Shown: positions 1 to 9,100 of the stretch, one piece after another | How the letters are laid out: the number at the start of each line of letters is the position of its first letter | Numbering within the stretch: the stretch's first letter is position 1 | Assembly: GCF_003612125.1 (NCBI RefSeq) | Contig: NZ_RAWI01000053.1 | Span: 1 to 35,055, forward strand | Origin: Corallococcus praedator | Lineage (GTDB): Bacteria; Myxococcota; Myxococcia; Myxococcales; Myxococcaceae | Direction: 5' to 3' | DNA: 35,055 nt | Translations under genes and position numbers: made by a program | Notes under the pieces: generated by a model | Database searches by the model: none | The model's input: the letters and a program-made list of their open reading frames with translations, nothing else | What the model was told of the DNA's origin: nothing

Positions 1-21
1 GCCCGGGGCTAAAGCTAGAGC

Positions 22-678
22 ATGTTCTTCACGTCCCCGAAGAAGTTGAAGCTCCCCACTCCCCAGGAGGCGCTGCCGGGCCGTCCGCAGGAGATGCAGG
101 TTCCCCCGAAGCACACCGTGCTGGGCACCCCGTTGAAGGGGCCGGTGCCGGAGGGCTTTGAAGAGGCCGTCTTCGGCATGGGCTGTTTCTGGGGGGTGGA
201 GCGCAAGTTCTGGCAGGTGCCGGGGGTGTACTCCACGGCGGTGGGCTACGCGGGCGGGCTGACGCCGAACCCCACGTACGAGGAGGTCTGCTCGGGGCTC
301 ACCGGCCACAACGAGGTGGTGCGCGTGGTGTACGACCCGAAGAAGGTCTCCTACGCGCAGCTCCTGAAGGTGTTCTGGGAGAACCACGACCCCACGCAGG
401 GCATGCGCCAGGGCAACGACGCGGGCACCCAGTACCGCTCCGGCATCTACTACGCGAACGACGCCCAGAAGCGCGCCGCGGAGGAGACGCAGCGCACGTT
501 CCAGGCGGCGCTGAACGCGAAGGGCCTGGGCGACATCACGACGGAAATCCTGCCGGCGCCGGCCTTCTATTACGCCGAGGACTACCACCAGCAGTACCTG
601 CAGAAGAACCCGGGCGGCTACTGCGGCGTCGGGGGCACGGGCGTCAGCTGCCCGATTGGCGTCGGCGTCAGCGCCTGA
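22..678 (+). CDS. msrA: Peptide methionine-S-sulfoxide reductase MsrA
   Basis: This enzyme reduces methionine-S-sulfoxide in oxidised proteins and free methionine, using thioredoxin as the usual electron donor in the cytoplasm. The 218-residue protein carries the family signature GCFWG with the catalytic cysteine at residue 55. Two C-terminal cysteines (201 and 210, within [13 protein letters not shown]) sit where the resolving cysteines of the E. coli-type enzyme are found. The motifs GYAGG, GHNEVV and HDPTQ are also family-typical. The roughly 45-residue N-terminal extension before the fold resembles that of longer proteobacterial MsrA proteins. No secretion signal is seen. The ATG at 22 lies near the window edge and only a weak ribosome site is visible. 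It is followed after 107 bases by the M28 peptidase gene on the same strand. Confidence 0.96.
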   Translation: MFFTSPKKLKLPTPQEALPGRPQEMQVPPKHTVLGTPLKGPVPEGFEEAVFGMGCFWGVERKFWQVPGVYSTAVGYAGGLTPNPTYEEVCSGLTGHNEVVRVVYDPKKVSYAQLLKVFWENHDPTQGMRQGNDAGTQYRSGIYYANDAQKRAAEETQRTFQAALNAKGLGDITTEILPAPAFYYAEDYHQQYLQKNPGGYCGVGGTGVSCPIGVGVSA

Positions 679-785
679 CGTGAAACACGCGGCTTGAGAC
701 AGGGACACGGCGCGGATCCACCGTCATCGGGTTCGCGCCCTCCCACGCTGCGGGCAGCAAGGGAACCCGGTAGGGTCGCGGTCCC

Positions 786-3101
786 TTGAACACACGCCTC
801 GCCACCCTGTCGGCCGTGGCCCTCGTCGGGCTCACCGTCGCGTTCGCCCTGCACTTCGCCGCCGCGCCCACGGCCCTGCCGGCCACGGCGCCCGCGGAGG
901 TGTTCTCCGCCGGGCGGGCCCGCGCGCACCTGGAGCACATCGCGGCGGTCCCGCACCCCGTCGGCTCGCGGGCGCACCGCGACGTGCGCGAGTACCTGCT
1001 GCGCACCCTCCGCGAATCGGGGGTGACGCCGGAGGTCCAGGTGACCTCCGCCATCAACCCGACGCTGGGCACGGGCCGCACCATCCCGGGCTCCACGGTC
1101 CACAACGTCCTGGCCCATCTGAAGGGCGTGGATGGAAGCAAGGTCGTCGCCATCGTGGCCCACTACGACTCCGTCCCCACCTCGCCCGGGGCCTCGGATG
1201 ACGGGGCTGGCGTGGCGGCGATGCTCGAGACGCTGCGCGCGCTGCGCACCGGTCCCCCGCTTCGCAACGACGTCCTCTTCATCTTCATGGACGCGGAGGA
1301 GACGGGGCTCGTGGGCGCCAGGGCCTTCACGCTCCAGCACCCGCTGGCGAAGCGGGTCTCCGTCGTCCTCAACTTCGAGGCCCGCGGCTCGCGCGGCCCC
1401 TCGCTGATGTTCCAGCCGAGTCCCGACAGCCGCTGGCTCATCGAACGGCTGGCGCGCTCGGGGGCCCCCGTCCAGGCCAGCTCGCTCTTCGATGAGACCT
1501 ACCGGCGGCTGCCCAACGAGACGGACTTCTCCATCTTCCTGAAGGCGGGCACGCCGGGCCTCAACTTCGGCTTCATCGACGGGTTCATGCGCTACCACAC
1601 GCGCCTGGACGACCTCACCCGCCTGGATCCGGACAGCCTCCAGCATCACGGCGAGATGATGCTCGCGCTCGCGCGCCACCTGGGCCAGGACCCGCTGGAG
1701 CCCGCCCCCATGGGGAGCGCCGTCTACTTCAACGTCGGGCCCTTCCTCGTCCACCATGCGTCGTCCTGGGCGGTGCCCCTCGCGCTGCTGGCGCTCCTCG
1801 CCTGCGGTGCCGCCATCGCCGTGGGCCTGCGGCGGGGCGCGCTGCGAGCAACCGGCCTCTTGAAGGGCGTGGGCGCACTGCTCGCGACGACGGCGGGGAG
1901 CGCGGCGGTGATCCAAGCCGCGTGGTGGCTCGTGCGGCGCATCGATGGGGGCTTGAGTGCCCTGCCCCAGCGCGACGCCTACCAGGGCCGCCTCTTCATC
2001 GTGGGGCTGCTGGCGCTGACGCTCGCGACGGTGGCCGGTTTCCAGGCCCTCTTCCTGCGCAAGGTGCGGCGGGCGGAATTGGCGGCGGGCGCGCTCATCG
2101 CGTGGACGGTGCTGGGACTCGTCAGCGCGTTCGTGGCGAGCGGACTCAGCTACCTGTTCACCTGGCCGGTCGTCTTCGGCGCGCTCGGCCTGGGGTGGCG
2201 GTGGCGCGAACCGGGGGAGACGCTGACCTTGCGCACGCGCCTGGTGCTGGCCGCGAGCGCCATCCCCGGCCTGCTGTTGTGGGTGCCGCAGGTGCCCCAC
2301 TTCTACGTCGCCCTGACGCTCTTCCTGGTGGCGGTGGTGACGGCGGTGGTCGCGCCCTGGCTGGCGCTGCTGCTGGCCCAGACGGTCGCGGAGCCCGTGC
2401 GCCTGGGCCGGACGGTGGCGCCGCTAGCCTTCGCGCTGGCCGTGGTGCTGCTGGGCGTGGGCGTGGTCCGGGAGCGCTTCGACGTGGAGACCCCGCGCCC
2501 CAGCAGCCTCGCGTACGTCGTCGATGCCACGAGCAACGAGGCGTACTGGCTCTCCGGCGACTACGAGCCGGACGCCTGGGTCTCCCAGGTCCTCGGCGGC
2601 GAGGCCACGACACGCCGCATGGGCGACTACCTGCCCTTGTTCCCCAAGGACGTCCGCGTGGCTCCCGCGCCCATGCGGGCCCTGCCGGCGCCAGAAGTGC
2701 GGGTGGAGCGCGACGAGACCCGGGACGGACTGCGCCAGCTTGCGCTTCGGGTGACGTCGCGCCGGCAGGCGACCCAGCTCCAGATCCAGCTTGGCCCGCA
2801 CATGCCCCTGCGAGGCCTGTCCATCGCCGGCCACCGACTGGAGCCGGAGGCCATCGCTCGCACGCGCGATCGTGAGACGGGCACGGCCCTGGTGTACTGG
2901 GACGCGCCGCCCGAAGGCATCCTCCTGGAGTTCTCCGTCCCCGAGGGCACCCGCGTGCCGCTGCGCGTGACGGACCTCCGCTTCGACCTCTCCGAAGCCC
3001 CCGGCGCGCCCGGCGACCAGCGCCCGGCCGGCACCATCCCCGTGCCCTTCTACTTCGGCGTCACGGACGAGACCCTGGTGAGCATCGCGGTCGAATACTG
3101 A
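786..3101 (+). CDS. M28 family metallopeptidase with C-terminal polytopic membrane domain
   Basis: This is a predicted zinc aminopeptidase-like enzyme anchored in the inner membrane. Residues 1-25 form a signal anchor. The M28 domain covers about 40-310 and shows the expected di-zinc ligands: His126 (AHYDS), Asp138 (SDDGAG), Glu171/172 (DAEETG), Glu198 (NFEARG) and His271 (RYHTRLDD). After residue about 320 there are roughly eight hydrophobic helices, up to about 590. A soluble beta-rich domain of about 180 residues follows. This order matches the endoplasmic-reticulum metallopeptidase 1 / Pff1 type of M28 protein rather than the simple secreted aminopeptidases. The TTG start at 786 is chosen because it begins the hydrophobic anchor; the ribosome site is weak. 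The gene converges with the beta-helix gene, with only 12 bases between the stops. The substrate is unknown. Confidence 0.9.
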   Translation: MNTRLATLSAVALVGLTVAFALHFAAAPTALPATAPAEVFSAGRARAHLEHIAAVPHPVGSRAHRDVREYLLRTLRESGVTPEVQVTSAINPTLGTGRTIPGSTVHNVLAHLKGVDGSKVVAIVAHYDSVPTSPGASDDGAGVAAMLETLRALRTGPPLRNDVLFIFMDAEETGLVGARAFTLQHPLAKRVSVVLNFEARGSRGPSLMFQPSPDSRWLIERLARSGAPVQASSLFDETYRRLPNETDFSIFLKAGTPGLNFGFIDGFMRYHTRLDDLTRLDPDSLQHHGEMMLALARHLGQDPLEPAPMGSAVYFNVGPFLVHHASSWAVPLALLALLACGAAIAVGLRRGALRATGLLKGVGALLATTAGSAAVIQAAWWLVRRIDGGLSALPQRDAYQGRLFIVGLLALTLATVAGFQALFLRKVRRAELAAGALIAWTVLGLVSAFVASGLSYLFTWPVVFGALGLGWRWREPGETLTLRTRLVLAASAIPGLLLWVPQVPHFYVALTLFLVAVVTAVVAPWLALLLAQTVAEPVRLGRTVAPLAFALAVVLLGVGVVRERFDVETPRPSSLAYVVDATSNEAYWLSGDYEPDAWVSQVLGGEATTRRMGDYLPLFPKDVRVAPAPMRALPAPEVRVERDETRDGLRQLALRVTSRRQATQLQIQLGPHMPLRGLSIAGHRLEPEAIARTRDRETGTALVYWDAPPEGILLEFSVPEGTRVPLRVTDLRFDLSEAPGAPGDQRPAGTIPVPFYFGVTDETLVSIAVEY

Positions 3102-3113
3102 GGCAGGGACGCG

Positions 3114-6100
3114 TCAGCGCTTCCCCTTGCGCCGGGGATTCGCGAGCCCGAGGAGCGAGAGGAGCAGCAGGCTCATCACCGAGGCGCTCGTTCCTGAGCC
3201 ACCGCAGCCCCAGCCCTCGCCGATGACTTCATCGGGAACCGGAGGAGCGTCCACGCAGACCCCCTCCTGGCACACCTCGCCGTCGCCACACTCGGAGGGC
3301 GCGCCGCAGAACGTGTCAGGCGTGTTCGGGTCCGTCTCGCTCGAATCGAGCCGGCCATCGTGGTTGGCGTCCTCTTCGCCGTCCTTGCGCCCGTCCCCGT
3401 CCGTGTCCGCGTTGAGCGGATCCGTGCGGGTGCTCGGATCCGCGTCCGCCACGAACTGTTCCTTCGAGACGTCGGTCCCCACATGCGGCGAGGAGACGGC
3501 CATCTCCGTCCCATCGAAGAGCCCATCATCGTCACTGTCCGGGTCCCGCACGTTCGGCAGGCCGTCACCGTCCGAGTCCTCCGTGGGAGCCAGCTCGTGA
3601 CCATCGAGCACGCCATCATCATCCGTGTCGGCGTCGTGGGGGTCGGAGCCCGCCTCGAACTCGGCGACATTGGAGAGCGCGTCGTCGTCCGCGTCGAGCG
3701 AGGCGTCACCCGGTGAGTTCGGGTCGAACCCATGGGCAAGCTCCCACTCGTCGGCCATGCCATCGTCGTCGGAGTCGGTGGAGACGGTGACGGAGGTGCT
3801 GGCACTCTGACCGTCGGCCGTGACCCGGACGGTGTTGGAGAACGTTCCGCTGTGGAGGCCAGCGGTGAAGACCCCCGATGCGTCGAGGGTGCCGCCGCCG
3901 TTGACAGCCTCCCAGGTGGCAGTGAGCGGAAGCTCGTTGTCGAACGCGTCATAAGCCTTCGCGCTGAAGGTGATTCTCCCCTGGATGACCACCGTCGGGT
4001 TCTGGGGTGAGATGACCACGCGGTGAAGGGCGCCTGGCGCCACGACGACCGAGCCCGAGCCCGCGAGGCCGTGGGCCGTGGCGAGGACACTCGCCGGGTA
4101 GGTGCCAGGCACGGAGGTCGCGGTGAAGCGGCCCTCCGGGGTGATGCTACCGGCGCCGCGCAGGACCGACCAGACGGGCGCGATGGAGACCTCATTGCCC
4201 TCGGCGTCCTCTCCCTTCGCGCTGAACGGCTGCTCGTTGCGAGGTCCCAGTTGGGCGAGCGCGGGAGTCACCACGATTCGCGTCACGTCACCGGGGGCGA
4301 GCGTCACATCGGCGGAGCCGCTCATGGCGTCGAACCGCGCCGTCACCGCGCCAGGGTATGCGCCCGCCCTGCCGCTGGCCGTGAACAGGCCTTCGGCGTC
4401 GATGCTGCCCACGGCCGTCGAGCCGACCGACCAGGCCGTTGTTCCGGGCACGGTATTGCCCCAGGAATCGGTCGCGGTGGCGGTGAACCGCTGAGCCCCA
4501 CGCACCCGCAGGGCCGTGGACGCAGGGGTCACCTGCACGGTCTGGGTCGGTCCTGGGTTCACCGTGACGCTCGCTGTCGCGGACAGCGCACCGCTCAGGG
4601 CCGTGATCGTCTGGGTGAAGGTTCCCGCGACGGTGCCCGCCGTGAACACGCCGTCCGGACCGATGTCCCCACCGCCGTCGGTCACGAGCCAGGAGACCGG
4701 CGCCAGGGGCAGCGGGTTGTCGCAGCCATCCCGGACATTGGCGGTGAACTGCTGTGTGTCGTTGACGGACAGGGTCGTCGTCGCCGGAGCGAGCATGACC
4801 ATCGCCGCCGGGCCCGGGGTGAGCGTCACCGTCGCGGACGCGGACTGGCCATCCACCGTCGCGGTGACCGCACCCGGATGGGTGCCCGCCGTGCAGCTCG
4901 CCGTGAACAGGCCGCTCGCGTCGATGGTGCCCGCCGCGCCGTGAGCGGACCAGGTGATCGCCGCATCGGGCAGCGGGTGGTTGGAGGCGTCATAGGCCAT
5001 CGCGGTGAAGGCTTGCGTGCCCTGGACGACCAGGGAGGGCGCCGAGGGCGTCACGACGACATACGCCGCCAGCGGCCGGACATACGGGAAGGCTCCCATG
5101 TCCGAGCCATCGGAGGCGGCGTTGCGGCACGGCGACGTGGCCTGAAGCGAGAAGTCGGTAGCTCCCACGAAAAGCGGGTCGGCGGAGAGGCTGCCGGGAC
5201 CGGGCGTGACGTTGAGGTAATTGGCGGTGCCGTGGCCCCAGACGTTGTTGTGGATGACGGAGCGGTTGGGGCCGCTCGGATGCGAGAAGACAAGGCCATA
5301 CTCGCCGTTGGAGGTGATGATGTTGTCGGAGAGGGTGACGTCTCCGTTGAAGGGATACACGTTGACGCCCATCCCGTTGCCCGTGATGGTGTTGTGGAGC
5401 AGGGAGGACTGGCCGCCCAGCGCGATGGCGTAGGTGGTCGGGGCGGGAAGACCGTTGGCTCGCACCAGACTGTGCTCGAGCCGGGTGATGGTGTTGAAGA
5501 CAGACTGGAGGGCTTGAGCGCAGTTGCGCAGGGTGCCATGGCTGAAGGTCGTGGTCCCGCCATAGACGACCAGGCACTGCGCGGTGTCACCCTGGATGGT
5601 GGTGCGGTGGAAGGTCGACTCCCCCGTACTGTGGACGCCGACGATGCCCGCGTTGAGGGTGGCGAAGTCGAAGGTGGCGGAGCCCCGGACGTACACGCCG
5701 CGGGCGCCGGTGGCGGTGAGGGTGACGGGGGAGGCGGAAGTGCCCTGGGCTTCCAGGTGTCCGTCGATGAAGAGTTCGATCTTCTTCGTGTCCGTGCCGG
5801 CCCCGAGCGCGTCGGTGGCCGCGAAGGTGAGCGAGGCCCCTGGCGCCAGCGTGAGGGTGACACCCGGGCGGACGGTCAGATCGCCCGCGAGGGTGTTGGC
5901 GCCGGTGAGGGTCAGGTCCGAGACGAGGGCTCCCAGGAGGCCGGGGCTGGGGTGGCCCGCATAGGGGAAGGCGCCCATGTCGGTGCCATCCGACGCGGCC
6001 AGGCGGGCCGGCGAGTACGCGGTGAGGCGGAAGTCCGAAGCGCTCACGAAGAGCGGATTGGCGGAGATCCCCCCGAGCCCCAAGGGGGCACTGGGGGCCC

Positions 6101-9100
6101 AGACGACGCCGTTGCTCCACACGTCGTTGTGGTGGATGGCGCCGGGAGGGGTGATGGCGGAGTAGAAGGGCCGATGACCGCTGGAGGTGATGATGTTGTC
6201 GTAGATGCTGATGGAGCCGGCGTCGTCGCGGACGTTGAGGGCTTCGTAGAGGTTGTCGACGATCGTGTTGTGGACGACGTGGGCTGAACCTCCCCCTCTC
6301 ACTTCCATGGCGTAGACGCCGTTCCCCGGTGCGCCGCTGCTGCGAACCAGGCTGTAGCGAAGCTCGATGGTGCCGCTCGTGGTCCAGATCGCCTGGCGGC
6401 AGTTCTGCAAGGTGCCCTGGATGAAGCGGGTGGTGCCGCCCGTGACCAACAGGCACTGGGTGGAGGCCCCTTGGAGGGTGGAGTTGCGGAAGGTGGTGGC
6501 ACCGGTACTGGCAGCGCCGTAGAGGCCGGCGTGGAGGGTGGTGAAGTCGAGGGTGGCGGAGCCCTGGACACGCACGCCGTAGGCGCCCGTGGCGGTGAGG
6601 GTGACCGGCGCGTCCTGGGTCCCCTGGGCGGCGAAGGTGCCGTCGACGATGAGCTCGACCCTCGCGCGGTCCACGCCCGAGCGCAGGCCGTCGGTGGCGG
6701 CGAAGGTGAGCGAGGCCCCTGGCGCCAGGGTGAGCGTGACGCCCGGGCGGACGGTCAGATCGCCCGCGAGGGTGTTGGCGCCAGTCAGGAGCCTGTCGGA
6801 GAAGAGGACGCCCTGGAGCGACGGCGTGGGGGCCCCCGCGTAGGCGAAGGCGCCCATGTCGGTGCCATCCGAGGCGGCCAGACGGGCCGGAGAGTTCTCC
6901 GTGGGGTGGAAGTCCGAGGCACTGACGAGGAGCGGGTTGGCGGAGATACCGCCGGGCCCCAGGTCTGAGGAGCCGAAGTCACTGATGGAGTGACCCCAGG
7001 TGTTGTTGTGGTGGAAGACGCGCGTGGGCGTGTTGGTGTTCTCGAGGAAGACGCCGAAGCGACTGTTGAGTGCGACGATGTTGTCATGGAGGTCGACGGT
7101 GCCGGTGAAGCTCTTGATGGAGATGCCGCCGTAGGCGTTGCCGGTCACCGTGTTGTGAACCAGGGTGGCCGGAGCGCCCAGGACCATGGCGTACCGGGAG
7201 CCGGATTCGGCGCCGCTCGCGTGCACCAGGCTGGAGTGGAGCTCGGTGGTACCGCCGGTGGTGACGAGGGCCTGGAGGCAACTGCGCAGGGTGCCCTGGC
7301 TGAAGCGGGTGGTGCCGCCCGTGACGCGCAGACACTCGGTGGAGGCACCCTGGACGGTGGTGCGCTCGATGACGGAGGCGCCGGAGCTGACGACGCCGTA
7401 GAGACCGGCGTTGAGGGTCGCGGAGTCGAAGGTGGCGGAGCCCTGGACGCGCACGCCGTAGGCGCCCGTGGCGGTGAGGGTGACCGGAGCCTCTGGGGTG
7501 CCTTGGGCGGCGAAGGTGCCGTCGACGATGAGCTCGACCTTCGCGGTGTCCACACCGGAGCGCAGGCCGTCGGTGGCGGCGAAGGTGAGCGAGGCCCCTG
7601 GCGCCAGCGTGAGCGTGACGCCCGGGCGGACGGTCAAATCGCCCGCGAGGGTGTTGGCGCCAGTCAGGAGCCTGTCGGAGACGAGGACGCCCTGGAGTGA
7701 AGGCGTGGGGGCCCCCGCGTAGGCGAAGGCGCCCATGTCGGTGCCATCCGAGGCGGCCAGACGGGCCGGAGAGTTCTCCGTGGGATGGAAGTCCGAGGCG
7801 CTGACGAAGAGCGGGTTGGCGGAGATGCTGCCGGGGCCCGGGGTGATGGTGGAGGCGGTGGAGTAGTTGGTGGTGTGATCCCAGACGTCGTTGTGGTGGA
7901 CGGAGCGCGTGGGGGTGGTGGTGTTGGCGAAGCTGATGCCTTGGCTGCCATTGGACACCACGAGGTTGTCGTAGACCTCGACGGTGCCCGCGAAGCTGGC
8001 GACCTGGACAGCGCCGAAGCTGTTGCCGGTGAGGGTGTTGTGAACCAGGGCGGCCGAGGCACTCAGGGCGATGGCGTGCTTGGACCCCGCACTGGAGCCG
8101 CTCGCGTGCACCAGGCTGTAGCCGAGCGTGGTGGTGCCGCCCGTGGCGGCGAGCGCCTGCGTGCAGTTCCTCAGGGTGCCATGGCTGAAGTGGGTGGCGC
8201 CGCCCGTGACGCGCAGACACTCGGTGGAGGCACCCTGGACGGTGGTGCGTTCGATGACGGAGGCGCCGGAGCTGACGACGCCGTAGAGACCGGCGTTGAG
8301 GGTCGCGGAGTCGAAGGTGGCGGAGCCCTGGACGCGCACGCCGTAGGCGCCCGTGGCGGTGAGGGTGACCGGAGCCTCTGGGGTGCCTTGGGCGGCGAAG
8401 GTGCCGTCGACGATGAGTTCGACCTTCGCGGTGTCCACACCGGAGCGCAGGCCGTCGGTGGCGGCGAAGGTGAGCGAGGCCCCTGGCGCCAGCGTGAGCG
8501 TGACGCCCGGGCGGACGGTCAAATCGCCCGCGAGGGTGTTGGCGCCAGTCAGGAGCCTGTCGGAGACGAGGACGCCCTGGAGTGAAGGCGTGGGGGCCCC
8601 CGCGTAGGCGAAGGCGCCCATGTCGGTACCATCCGAGGCGGCCAGACGGGCCGGAGAGTTCTCCGTGGGATGGAAGTCCGAGGCGCTGACGAAGAGCGGG
8701 TTGGCGGAGATGCCGCCGGGGCCCAGTGTGATGTTGGTGCTGACGTCACGGGTGCTGTGGCCCCAGACGTCGTTGTACTGGACGGTGCGAGTGGGGAACG
8801 TGGAGCCTACCGCGGTGATGCCGTAGAGGCCGTTGGAGGCAATGACGTTGTCGGAGAGTTCGGCGGTTCCCGCGAAGCTGGCGAGCTGGACGCCGCCGAA
8901 CGGGTTGCCCGTGAGGGTGTTGTGGACGAGCCGGGCCGAGCCTTGCAGGTAGATGGCGTACTGGGACAAGGCGCTTGAGCCGCTGGTGCGAACCAGGCTG
9001 TAGCGAAGCTCCGTGGTGCCGCCGCTGGTGATGAGGGCTTGAGCGCAGTTCTGCAGGGTGCCGTGGCTGAAGGAGGTGGCGCCTCCCGTGACAATCAAGC

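Noticed and set aside
618-2300. 560-codon minus-strand frame opposite the M28 gene
   Set aside because: The translation is low-complexity and Arg/Gln-rich; the plus strand has all M28 zinc ligands.
4023-6287. Long plus-strand frame opposite the giant gene
   Set aside because: The translation is Arg/Gly/Asp-rich with no fold, and the opposite strand has a signal peptide, repeats and domains. It is a shadow of GC-rich coding DNA.
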